Assembly (NCBI GenBank): GCA_963170055.1
Contig: CAUJGJ010000213.1
Location: 1-64,000, forward strand
Source: Halisarca cf. caerulea
Lineage: Eukaryota > Porifera > Demospongiae > Chondrillida > Halisarcidae
Direction: 5' to 3'
Length of the DNA: 64,000 bases
Under the pieces are notes generated by a model. The model was given only the letters and a program-made list of their open reading frames with translations, searched no databases and was not told the origin of the DNA. The translations under genes were made by a program, and so were the position numbers. Of this stretch, positions 10,713 to 23,088 are shown piece by piece; position 1 is the stretch's first letter, and every line of letters starts with the position of its first letter.

Positions 10713-11648
10713 TTCCCAGTGGACACACATGAAGTTTCTTAACTACTGTGGGCGTATTTGTGTAATGTTGGATATGCTGGTGCTAATACCAATATTTGGC
10801 ACTAGCACCACGTACATTCCCAGTGGACACACATGAAGTTTCTGAAGTGCTGTGGGCGTATTTGTGTAGTGTTGGATATGCTGGTGCTAATACCAATATT
10901 TGGCACTAGCACCACGCACATTCCAAGTGGACAAACATGAAGTTTCTGAAGTGCTGTGGGCGTATTTGTGTAGTGTTGGATATGCTGGTGCTAATACCAA
11001 TATTTGGCACTAGCACCACGCACATTCCCAGTGGAAACACATGAAGTTTCTTAACTACTGTGGGCGTATTTGTGTAATGTTGGATATGCTGGTGCTAATA
11101 CCAATATTTGGCACTAGCACCACATACTTTCCCAGTGGACACACATGAAGTTTCTGAAGTGCTGTGGGCGTATTTGTGTAGTGTTGGATATGCTGGTGCT
11201 AATACCAATATTTGGCACTAGCACCACGCACATTCCCAGTGGACACACATGACCTTTCTGAAGTGCTGTGGGCGTATTTCTGTAGTGTTGGATATGCTGG
11301 TGCTAATACCAATATTTGGCACTAGCACCACGCACATTCCCAGTGGACAAACATGAAGTTTCTGAAGTGCTGTGGGCGTATTTGTGTAGTGTTGGATATG
11401 CTGGTGCTAATACCAATATTTGGCACTAGCACCACGCACATTCCCAGTGGACACACATGACCTTTCTGAAGTGCTGTGGGCGTATTTGTGTAGTGTTGGA
11501 TATGCTGGTGCTAATACCAATATTTGACACTAGCACCACGCACATTCCCAGTGGACAAACATGAAGTTTCTGAAGTGCTGTGGGCGTATTTGTGTAGTGT
11601 TTTATATGCTGGTGCTAATACCAGTATTTGGCACTAGCACCACGCACA
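10713..11648 (+). repeat. 9-mer higher-order repeat, copy 2
   Basis: One-for-one copy of 9777-10712, including the rare junction CACATACTTT at 11121. Its J monomer has CCAGTATTTGG like the J at 8737, while copy 1 has CCAATATTTGG, so the right end of this copy came from the 8737 lineage. A partial third copy begins at 12793. Confidence 0.88.
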
Positions 11649-12792
11649 TTCCAAGTGGACACACATGAAGTTTCTGAAGTGCTGTGGGCGTATTTGTGTA
11701 GTGTTGGATATGCTGAAGCTAATACCAATATTTGGCACTAGCACCACGCACATTCCCAGTGGACACACATGAAGTTCCTGAAGTGCTGTGGGCGTATTTG
11801 TGTAGTGTTGGATATACTGGTGCTAATACCAATATTTGGCACTAGCACCACGCACATTCCCAGTGGATACACATGAAGTTTCTTAACTACTGTGGGCGTA
11901 TTTGTGTAAAGTTGGATATGCTGGTGCTAATACCAATATTTGGCACTAGCACCACGCACATTCCTAGTAGACACACATGAAGTTTCTTAACTACTTTGGG
12001 CGTATTTGTGTAATGTTGGATATGCTGGTGCTAATACCAATATTTGGCACTAGCACCACGCACATTCCCAGTGGACACACATGACCTTTCTGAAGTGCTG
12101 TGGACGTATTTGTGTAGTGTTGGATATGCTGAAGCTAATACCAATATTTGGCACTAGCACCACGCACATTCCCAGTGGACACACATGAAGTTCCTGAAGT
12201 GCTGTGGGCGTATTTGTGTAGTGTTGGATATGCTGGTGCTAATACCAATATTTGGCACTAGCACCACGCACATTCCCAGTGGATACACATGAAGTTTCTT
12301 AACTACTGTGGGCGTATTCGTGTAAAGTTGGATATGCTGGTGCTAATACCAATATTTGGCACTAGCACCACGCACATTCCTAGTAGACACACATGAAGTT
12401 TCTTAACTACTTTGGGCGTATTTGTGTAATGTTGGATATGCTGGTGCTAATACCAATATTTGGCACTAGCACCACGTACATTCCCAGTGGACACACATGA
12501 AGTTTCTGAAGTGCTGTGGGCGTATTTGTGTAGTGTTGGATATGCTGGTGCTAATACCAATATTTGGCACTAGCACCACGCACATTCCCAGTGGACACAC
12601 ATGACCTTTCTGAAGTGCTGTGGGCGTATTTGTGTAGTGTTGGATATACTGGTGCTAATACCAATATTTGGCACTAGCACCACGCACATTCCCAGTGGTC
12701 ACACATGACCTTTCTGAAGTGCTGTGGGCGTATTTGTGTAGTGTTGGATATGCTGGTGCTAATACCAATATTTGGCACTAGCACCACGCACA
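11649..12792 (+). repeat. Two E-D cassettes in series
   Basis: Order: TTCCAAGTGG-ACACAC (TGAAG), F, E, D, G, F, E (TTCG), D, B, A, A. This is the first occurrence of the E form with GTATTCGTGTAAAG, at 12273. The A at 12689 has a private GGTCACAC. Confidence 0.8.
12316..12332 (+). other. CENP-B-box-like 17-mer in class E monomer (weak match)
   Basis: The sequence ATTCGTGTAAAGTTGGA matches the vertebrate CENP-B box pattern nTTCGnnnnAnnCGGGn at seven of nine fixed positions: TTCG, the central A and the last two G residues agree, while TT stands where CG is required. The ordinary monomer (TTTG and G at the corresponding places) matches less well. It recurs in over 20 class E monomers, for example at 13937, 17265, 19865, 27977, 36609 and 63854. 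Loss of the CG makes binding doubtful, and I cannot say whether the host has CENP-B. Confidence 0.25.
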
Positions 12793-14352
12793 TTCCCAGT
12801 GGACACACATGAAGTTTCTTAACTACTGTGGGCGTATTTGTGTAATGTTGGATATGCTGGTGCTAATACCAATATTTGGCACTAGCACCACGTACATTCC
12901 CAGTGGACACACATGAAGTTTCTGAAGTGCTGTGGGCGTATTTGTGTAGTGTTGGATATGCTGGTGCTAATACCAATATTTGGCACTAGCACCACGCACA
13001 TTCCAAGTGGACAAACATGAAGTTTCTGAAGTGCTGTGGGCGTATTTGTGTAATGTTGGATATGCTGGTGCTAATACCAATATTTGGCACTAGCACCACG
13101 CACATTCCCAGTGGAAACACATGAAGTTTCTTAACTACTGTGGGCGTATTTGTGTAATGTTGGATATGCTGGTGCTAATACCAATATTTGGCACTAGCAC
13201 CACATACTTTCCCAGTGGACACACATGAAGTTTCTGAAGTGCTGTGGGCGTATTTGTGTAGTGTTGGATATGCTGGTGCTAATACCAATATTTGGCACTA
13301 GCACCACGCACATTCCCAGTGGACACACATGACCTTTCTGAAGTGCTGTGGGCGTATTTCTGTAGTGTTGGATATGCTGGTGCTAATACCAATATTTGGC
13401 ACTAGCACCACGCACATTCCCAGTGGACAAACATGAAGTTTCTGAAGTGCTGTGGGCGTATTTGTGTAGTGTTGGATATGCTGGTGCTAATACCAATATT
13501 TGGCACTAGCACCACGCACATTCCCAGTGGACACACATGACCTTTCTGAAGTGCTGTGGGCGTATTTGTGTAGTGTTGGATATGCTGGTGCTAATACCAA
13601 TATTTGGCACTAGCACCACGTACATTCCCAGTGGACACACATGAAGTTTCTGAAGTGCTGTGGGCGTATTTGTGTAGTGTTGGATATACTGGTGCTAATA
13701 CCAATATTTGGCACTAGCACCACGCACATTCCCAGTGGACACACATGACCTTTCTGAAGTGCTGTGGGCGTATTTGTGTAGTGTTGGATATGCTGGTGCT
13801 AATACCAATATTTGGCACTAGCACCACGTACATTCCCAGTGGACACACATGACCTTTCTGAAGTGCTGTGGGCGTATTTGTGTAGTGTTGGATATGCTGG
13901 TGCTAATACCAATATTTGGCACTAGCACCACGCACATTCCCAGTGGATACACATGAAGTTTCTTAACTACTGTGGGCGTATTCGTGTAAAGTTGGATATG
14001 CTGGTGCTAATACCAATATTTGGCACTAGCACCACGCACATTCCTAGTAGACACACATGAAGTTTCTTAACTACTTTGGGCGTATTTGTGTAATGTTGGA
14101 TATGCTGGTGCTAATACCAATATTTGGCACTAGCACCACGCACATTCCCAGTGGACACACATGACCTTTCTGAAGTGCTGTGGGCGTATTTGTGTAGTGT
14201 TGGATATGCTGGTGCTAATACCAATATTTGGCACTAGCACCACGCACATTCCCAGTAGACAAACATGAAGTTTCTTAACTACTGTGGGCGTATTTGTGTA
14301 ATGTTGGATATGCTGGTGCTAATACCAATATTTGGCACTAGCACCACGTACA
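12793..14352 (+). repeat. 15-mer segment, copy 1 (paired with 16121-17680)
   Basis: Order: C, B, TTCCAAGTGG-ACAAAC, AAACAC of C type (CACATACTTT), B, A (TATTTCTG), B', A, B, A, A, E (TTCG), D, A, C' (ACAAAC). The same fifteen monomers recur 3328 bp (32 monomers) downstream. The first seven also match the 9-mer at 10713. Confidence 0.85.
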
Positions 14353-16120
14353 TTCCCAGTGGACACACATGAAGTTTCTGAAGTGCTGTGGGCGTATTTG
14401 TGTAGTGTTGGATATGCTGGTGCTAATACCAATATTTGGCACTAGCACCACGCACATTCCCAGTGGACACACATGAAGTTTCTTAACTACTGTGGGCGTA
14501 TTTGTGTAATGTTGGATATGCTGGTGCTAATACCAATATTTGGCACTAGCACCACGCACATTCCCAGTGGACACACATGAAGTTTCTGAAGTGCTGTGGG
14601 CGTATTTGTGTAGTGTTGGATATGCTGGTGCTAATACCAATATTTGGCACTAGCACCACGCACATTCCAAGTGGACAAACATGAAGTTTCTGAAGTGCTG
14701 TGGGCGTATTTGTGTAATGTTGGATATGCTGGTGCTAATACCAATATTTGGCACTAGCACCACGCACATTCCCAGTGGAAACACATGACCTTTCTGAAGT
14801 GCTGTGGGCGTATTTGTGTAGTGTTGGATATGCTGGTGCTAATACCAGTATTTGACACTAGTACCACGCACATTCCCAGTGGACAAACATGAAGTTTCTG
14901 AATTGCTGTGGGCGTATTTGTGTAGTGGTTTATATGCTGGTGCTAATACCAATATTTGGCACTAGCACCACGCACATTCCCAGTGGACACACATGAAGTT
15001 TCTTAACTACTGTGGGCGTATTTGTGTAATGTTAGATATGCTGTTGCTAATACCAATATTTGGCACTAGCACCACGCACATTCCCAGTGGACACACATGA
15101 AGTTTCTGAAGTGCTGTGGGCGTATTTGTGTAGTGTTGGATATGCTGGTGCTAATACCAATATTTGGCACTAGCACCACGCACATTCCAAGTGGACAAAC
15201 ATGAAGTTTCTGAAGTGCTGTGGGCGTATTTGTGTAATGTTGGATATTCTGGTGCTAATACCAATATTTGGCACTAGCACCACGCACATTCCCAGTGGAA
15301 ACACATGACCTTTCTGAAGTGCTGTGGGCTTATTTGTGTAGTGTTGGATATGCTGGTGCTAATACCAATATTTGACACTAGTACCACGCACATTCCCAGT
15401 GGACAAACATGAAGTTTCTGAAGTGCTGTGGGCGTATTTGTGTAGTGGTTTATATGCTGGTTCTAATACCAATATTTGGCACTAGCACCACGCACATTCC
15501 CAGTGGACACACATGACCTTTCTGAAGTGCTGTGGGCGTATTTGTGTAGTGTTGGATATGCTGGTGCTAATACCAATATTTGGCACTAGCACCACGCACA
15601 TTCCCAGTGGACACACATGACCTTTCTGAAGTGCTGTGGGCGTATTTGTGTAGTGTTGGATATGCTGGTGCTAATACCAATATTTGGCACTAGCACCACG
15701 CACATTCCCAGTGGACACACATGAAGTTTCTTAACTACTGTGGGCGTATTTGTGTAATGTTGGATATGCTGGTGCTAATACCAATATTTGGCACTAGCAC
15801 CACGTACATTCCCAGTGGACACACATGAAGTTTCTGAAGTGCTGTGGGCGTATTTGTGTAGTGTTGGATATGCTGGTGCTAATACCAATATTTGGCACTA
15901 GCACCACGCACATTCCCAGTAGACACACATGAAGTTTCTTAACTACTGTGGGCGTATTTGTGTAGTGTTGGATATGCTGGTGCTAATACCAATATTTGGC
16001 ACTAGCACCACGCACATTCCCAGTGGACACACATGACCTTTCTGAAGTGCTGTGGGCGTATTTGTGTAGTGTTGGATATGCTGGTGCTAATACCAATATT
16101 TGGCACTAGCACCACGCACA
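14353..16120 (+). repeat. Seventeen monomers introducing class K
   Basis: Order: B, C, B, H, I, K, C (TTAGATATGCTGTTGC), B, H, I (GGGCTTATT), K-like, A, A, C, B, C' with TAGTG, A. Class K (GTGGTTTATA, here with GAATTGCTG) appears first at 14873. The series H, I, K, C occurs twice in a row, 520 bp apart, which looks like a local 5-mer duplication (14561-15080 and 15081-15600 by class order). The I at 14769 has CCAGTATTTGACACTAGTACC. Confidence 0.78.
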
Positions 16121-17680
16121 TTCCCAGTGGACACACATGAAGTTTCTTAACTACTGTGGGCGTATTTGTGTAATGTTGGATATGCTGGTGCTAATACCAA
16201 TATTTGGCACTAGCACCACGTACATTCCCAGTGGACACACATGAAGTTTCTGAAGTGCTGTGGGCGTATTTGTGTAGTGTTGGATATGCTGGTGCTAATA
16301 CCAATATTTGGCACTAGCACCACGCACATTCCAAGTGGACACACATGAAGTTTCTGAAGTGCTGTGGGCGTATTTGTGTAATGTTGGATATGCTGGTGCT
16401 AATACCAATATTTGGCACTAGCACCACGCACATTCCCAGTGGAAACACATGAAGTTTCTTAACTACTGTGGGCGTATTTGTGTAATGTTGGATATGCTGG
16501 TGCTAATACCAATATTTGGCACTAGCACCACATACTTTCCCAGTGGACACACATGAAGTTTCTGAAGTGCTGTGGGCGTATTTGTGTAGTGTTGGATATG
16601 CTGGTGCTAATACCAATATTTGGCACTAGCACCACGCACATTCCCAGTGGACACACATGACCTTTCTGAAGTGCTGTGGGCGTATTTCTGTAGTGTTGGA
16701 TATGCTGGTGCTAATACCAATATTTGGCACTAGCACCACGCACATTCCCAGTGGACAAACATGAAGTTTCTGAAGTGCTGTGGGCGTATTTGTGTAGTGT
16801 TGGATATGCTGGTGCTAATACCAATATTGGGCACTAGCACCACGCACATTCCCAGTGGACACACATGACCTTTCTGAAGTGCTGTGGGCGTATTTGTGTA
16901 GTGTTGGATATGCTGGTGCTAATACCAATATTTGGCACTAGCACCACGTACATTCCCAGTGGACACACATGAAGTTTCTGAAGTGCTGTGGGCGTATTTG
17001 TGTAGTGTTGGATATACTGGTGCTAATACCAATATTTGGCACTAGCACCACGCACATTCCCAGTGGACACACATGACCTTTCTGAAGTGCTGTGGGCGTA
17101 TTTGTGTAATGTTGGATATGCTGGTGCTAATACCAATATTTGGCACTAGCACCACGTACATTCCCAGTGGACACACATGACCTTTCTGAAGTGCTGTGGG
17201 CGTATTTGTGTAGTGTTGGATATGCTGGTGCTAATACCAATATTTGGCACTAGCACCACGCACATTCCCAGTGGATACACATGAAGTTTCTTAACTACTG
17301 TGGGCGTATTCGTGTAAAGTTGGATATGCTGGTGCTAATACCAATATTTGGCACTAGCACCACGCACATTCCTAGTAGACACACATGAAGTTTCTTAACT
17401 ACTTTGGGCGTATTTGTGTAATGTTGGATATGCTGGTGCTAATACCAATAGTTGGCACTAGCACCACGCACATTCCCAGTGGACACACATGACCTTTCTG
17501 AAGTGCTGTGGGCGTATTTGTGTAGTGTTGGATATGCTGGTGCTAATACCAATATTTGGCACTAGCACCACGCACATTCCCAGTAGACAAACATGAAGTT
17601 TCTTAACTACTGTGGGCGTATTTGTGTAATGTTGGATATGCTGGTGCTAATACCAATATTTGGCACTAGCACCACGTACA
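16121..17680 (+). repeat. 15-mer segment, copy 2
   Basis: Fifteen monomers in the order of 12793-14352. Differences by eye: the third monomer has ACACAC instead of ACAAAC, B' has CCAATATTGGGC, one A has TAATG, and D is followed by CCAATAGTTGG. The following monomer differs (A with GTGGTTTATA at 17681, B at 14353). Confidence 0.85.
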
Positions 17681-18720
17681 TTCCCAGTGGACACACATGA
17701 CCTTTCTGAAGTGCTGTGGGCGTATTTGTGTAGTGGTTTATATGCTGGTGCTAATACCAATATTTGGCACTAACACCACGCACATTCCCAGTGGACACAC
17801 ATGAAGTTTCTTAACTACTGTGGGCGTATTTGTGTAATGTTAGATATGCTGGTGCTAATACCAATATTTGGCACTAGCACCACGCACATTCCCAGTGGAC
17901 ACACATGAAGTTTCTGAAGTGCTGTGGGCGTATTTGTGTAGTGTTGGATATGCTGGTGCTAATACCAATATTTGGCACTAGCACCACGCACATTCCAAGT
18001 GGACAAACATGAAGTTTCTGAAGTGCTGTGGGCGTATTTGTGTAATGTTGGATATGCTGGTGCTAATACCAATATTTGGCACTAGCACCACGCACATTCC
18101 CAGTGGAAACACATGACCTTTCTGAAGTGCTGTGGGCTTATTTGTGTAGTGTTGGATATGCTGGTGCTAATACCAATATTTGACACTAGTACCACGCACA
18201 TTCCCAGTGGACAAACATGAAGTTTCTGAAGTGCTGTGGGCGTATTTGTGTAGTGGTTTATATGCTGGTTCTAATACCAATATTTGGCACTAGCACCACG
18301 CACATTCCCAGTGGACACACATGACCTTTCTGAAGTGCTGTGGGCGTATTTGTGTAGTGTTGGATATGCTGGTGCTAATACCAATATTTGGCACTAGCAC
18401 CACGCACATTCCCAGTGGACACACATGACCTTTCTGAAGTGCTGTGGGCGTATTTGTGTAGTGTTGGATATGCTGGTGCTAATACCAATATTTGGCACTA
18501 GCACCACGCACATTCCCAGTGGACACACATGAAGTTTCTTAACTACTGTGGGCGTATTTGTGTAATGTTGGATATGCTGGTGCTAATACCAATATTTGGC
18601 ACTAGCACCACGTACATTCCCAGTGGACACACATGAAGTTTCTGAAGTGCTGTGGGCGTATTTGTGTAGTGTTGGATATGCTGGTGCTAATACCAATATT
18701 TGGCACTAGCACCACGCACA
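17473..18720 (+). repeat. 12-monomer segment, copy 1 (paired with 21841-23088)
   Basis: Order: A, C' (ACAAAC), A (GTGGTTTATA), C (TTAGATATG), B, H, I (GGGCTTATT), K-like (GGTTCTAAT), A, A, C, B. It recurs 4368 bp (42 monomers) away at 21841 and, as part of the 23-mer doublet, again at 24233. The A at 17681 is a chimaera joining a class A front to a class K middle, and this chimaera is kept in every copy. Confidence 0.82.
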
Positions 18721-20696
18721 TTCCAAGTGGACAAACATGAAGTTTCTGAAGTGCTGTGGGCGTATTTGTGTAATGTTGGATATGCTGGTGCTAATACCAA
18801 TATTTGGCACTAGCACCACGCACATTCCCATTGGAAACACATGACCTTTCTGAAGTGCTGTGGGCGTATTTGTGTAGTGTTGGATATGCTGGTGCTAATA
18901 CCAATATTTGACACTAGTACCACGCACATTCCCAGTGGACAAACATGAAGTTTCTGAATTGCTGTGGGCGTATTTGTGTAGTGGTTTATATGCTGGTGCT
19001 AATACCAATATTTGGCACTAGCACCACGCACATTCCCAGTGGACACACATGAAGTTTCTTAACTACTGTGGGCGTATTTGTGTAATGTTAGATATTTTGG
19101 TGCTAATACCAATATTTGGCACTAGCACCACGCACATTCCCAGTGGACACACATGAAGTTCCTGAAGTGCTGTGGGCGTATTTGTGTAGTGTTGGATATG
19201 CTGGTGCTAATACCAATATTTGGCACTAGCACCACGCACATTCCCAGTGGATACAAATGAAGTTTCTTAACTACTGTGGGCGTATTCGTGTAAAGTTGGA
19301 TATGCTGGTGCTAATACCAATATTTGGCACTAGCACCACGCACATTCCTAGTAGACACACATGAAGTTTCTTAACTACTTTGGGCGTATTTGTGTAATGT
19401 TGGATATGCTGGTGCTAATACCAATATTTGGCACTAGCACCACGCACATTCCCAGTGGACACACATGACCTTTCTGAAGTGCTGTGGGCGTATTTGTGTA
19501 GTGTTGGATATGCTGGTGCTAATACCAATATTTGGCACTAGCACCACGCACATTCCCAGTAGACACACATGAAGTTTCTTAACTACTGTGGGCGTATTTG
19601 TGTAATGTTGGATATGCTGGTGCTAATACCAATATTTGGCACTAGCACCACGTACATTCCCAGTGGACACACATGAAGTTTCTGAAGTGCTGTGGGCGTA
19701 TTTGTGTAGTGTTGGATATGCTGGTGCTAATACCAATATTTGGCACTAGCACCACGCACATTCCCAGTGGACACACATGAAGTTCCTGAAGTGCTGTGGG
19801 CGTATTTGTGTAGTGTTGGATATGCTGGTGCTAATACCAATATTTGGCACTAGCACCACGCACATTCCCAGTGGATACACATGAAGTTTCTTAACTACTG
19901 TGGGCGTATTCGTGTAAAGTTGGATATGCTGGTGCTAATACCAATATTTGGCACTAGCACCACGCACATTCCTAGTAGACACACATGAAGTTTCTTAACT
20001 ACTTTGGGCGTATTTGTGTAATGTTGGATATGCTGGTGCTAATACCAATATTTGGCACTAGCACCACGCACATAACCAATGGACACACATGACCTTTCTG
20101 AAGTGCTGTGGGCGTATTTGTGTAGTGTTGGATATGCTGGCGCTAATACCAATATTTGGCACTAGCACCACGCACATTCCCAGTAGACACACATGAAGTT
20201 TCTTAACTACTGTGGGCGTATTTGTGTAATGTTGGATATGCTGGTGCTAATACCAATATTTGGCACTAGCACCACGTACATTCCCAGTGGACACACATGA
20301 AGTTTCTGAAGTACTGTGGGCGTATTTGTGTAATGTTGGATATGCTGGTGCTAATACCAATATTTGGCACTAGCACCACGCACATTCCCAGTGGACACAC
20401 ATGACCTTTCTGAAGTGCTGTGGGCGTATTTGTGTAGTGTTGGATATGCTGGTTCTAATACCAATATTTGGCACTAGCACCACGCACATTCCCAGTGGAA
20501 ACACATGACCTTTCTGAAGTGCTGTGGGCGTATTTGTGTAGTGTTGGATATGCTGGTGCTAATACCAATATTCGACACTAGCACCACGCACATTCCCAGT
20601 GGACAAACATGAAGTTTCTGAAGTGCTGTGGGCGTATTTGTGTAGTGTTGGATATGCTGGTGCTAATACCAGTATTTGGCACTAGCACCACGCACA
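18721..20696 (+). repeat. 19-monomer segment, copy 1 (paired with 25481-27352)
   Basis: Order: H, I (CCATTGG), K, C (TTAGATATTTTGG), F, E (ATACAAATG), D, A, C', B, F, E, D, an A starting TAACCAATGG, C', B, A (GGTTCTAAT), I (TATTCGACAC), B' (CCAGTATTTGG). The right copy lies 6760 bp (65 monomers) away. After the deletion there of the counterpart of monomer 20281, the offset becomes 6656 bp. The private marker TTAGATATTTTGG occurs only in these two places. Confidence 0.88.
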
Positions 20697-23088
20697 TTCC
20701 AAGTGGACACACATGAAGTTTCTGAAGTGCTGTGGGCGTATTTGTGTAGTGTTGGATATGCTGAAGCTAATACCAATATTTGGCACTAGCACCACGCACA
20801 TTCCCAGTGGACACACATGAAGTTCCTGAAGTGCTGTGGGCGTATTTGTGTAGTGTTGGATATACTGGTGCTAATACCAATATTTGGCACTAGCACCACG
20901 CACATTCCCAGTGGATACACATGAAGTTTCTTAACTACTGTGGGCGTATTTGTGTAAAGTTGGATATGCTGGTGCTAATACCAATATTTGGCACTAGCAC
21001 CACGCACATTCCTAGTAGACACACATGAAGTTTCTTAACTACTTTGGGCGTATTTGTGTAATGTTGGATATGCTGGTGCTAATACCAATATTTGGCACTA
21101 GCACCACGCACATTCCCAGTGGACACACATGACCTTTCTGAAGTGCTGTGGACGTATTTGTGTAGTGTTGGATATGCTGAAGCTAATACCAATATTTGGC
21201 ACTAGCACCACGCACATTCCCAGTGGACACACATGAAGTTCCTGAAGTGCTGTGGGCGTATTTGTGTAGTGTTGGATATGCTGGTGCTAATACCAATATT
21301 TGGCACTAGCACCACGCACATTCCCAGTGGATACACATGAAGTTTCTTAACTACTGTGGGCGTATTCGTGTAATGTTGGATATGCTGGTGCTAATACCAA
21401 TATTTGGCACTAGCACCACGCACATTCCTAGTAGACACACATGAAGTTTCTTAACTACTTTGGGCGTATTTGTGTAATGTTGGATATGCTGGTGCTAATA
21501 CCAATATTTGGCACTAGCACCACGCACATTCCCAGAGGACACACATGACCTTTCTGAAGCTCTGTGGGCGTATTTGTGTAGTGTTGGATATGCTGGTGCT
21601 AATACCAATATTTGGCACTAGCACCACGCACATTCCCAGTGGATACACATGAAGTTTCTTAACTACTGTGGGCGTATTCGTGTAAAGTTGGATATGCTGG
21701 TGCTAATACCAATATTTGGCACTAGCACCACGCACATTCCTAGTAGACACACATGAAGTTTCTTAACTACTTTGGGCGTATTTGTGTAATGTTGGATATG
21801 CTGGTGCTAATACCAATATTTGGCACTAGCACCACGCACATTCCCAGTGGACACACATGACCTTTCTGAAGTGCTGTGGGCGTATTTGTGTAGTGTTGGA
21901 TATGCTGGTGCTAATACCAATATTTGGCACTAGCACCACGCACATTCCCAGTAGACAAACATGAAGTTTCTTAACTACTGTGGGCGTATTTGTGTAATGT
22001 TGGATATGCTGGTGCTAATACCAATATTTGGCACTAGCACCACGTACATTCCCAGTGGACACACATGACCTTTCTGAAGTGCTGTGGGCGTATTTGTGTA
22101 GTGGTTTATATGCTGGTGCTAATACCAATATTTGGCACTAGCACCACGCACATTCCCAGTGGACACACATGAAGTTTCTTAACTACTGTGGTCGTATTTG
22201 TGTAATGTTAGATATGCTGTTGCTAATACCAATATTTGGCACTAGCACCACGCACATTCCCAGTGGACACACATGAGGTTTCTGAAGTGCTGTGGGCGTA
22301 TTTGTGTAGTGTTGGATATGCTGGTGCTAATACCAATATTTGGCACTAGCACTACGCACATTCCAAGTGGACAAACATGAAGTTTCTGAAGTGCTGTGGG
22401 CGTATTTGTGTAATGTTGGATATGCTGGTGCTAATACCAATATTTGGCACTAGCACCACGCACATTCCCAGTGGAAACACATGACCTTTCTGAAGTGCTG
22501 TGGGCTTATTTGTGTAGTGTTGGATATGCTGGTGCTAATACCAATATTTGACACTAGTACCACGCACATTCCCAGTGGACAAACATGAAGTTTCTGAAGT
22601 GCTGTGGGCGTATTTGTGTAGTGGTTTATATGCTGGTTCTAATACCAATATTTGGCACTAGCACCACGCACATTCCCAGTGGACACACATGACCTTTCTG
22701 AAGTGCTGTGGGCGTATTTGTGTAGTGTTGGATATGCTGGTGCTAATACCAATATTTGGCACTAGCACCACGCACATTCCCAGTGGACACACATGACCTT
22801 TCTGAAGTGCTGTGGGCGTATTTGTGTAGTGTTGGATATGCTGGTGCTAATACCAATATTTGGCACTAGCACCACGCACATTCCCAGTGGACACACATGA
22901 AGTTTCTTAACTACTGTGGGCGTATTTGTGTAATGTTGGATATGCTGGTGCTAATACCAATATTTGGCACTAGCACCACGTACATTCCCAGTGGACACAC
23001 ATGAAGTTTCTGAAGTGCTGTGGGCGTATTTGTGTAGTGTTGGATATGCTGGTGCTAATACCAGTATTTGGCACTAGCACCACGCACA
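20697..23088 (+). repeat. 23-mer higher-order repeat, copy 1
   Basis: Order: TTCCAAGTGG-ACACAC (TGAAG), F, E, D, G, F, E, D, A (CAGAGG, GAAGCTCTG), E, D, A, C' (ACAAAC), A (GTGGTTTATA), C (TTAGATATGCTGTTGC), B (ATGAGGTTT, ACTACG), H, I (GGGCTTATT), K-like, A, A, C, B. The next 2392 bp repeat it. A private GTGGTCGTATT lies near 22191. Confidence 0.9.
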
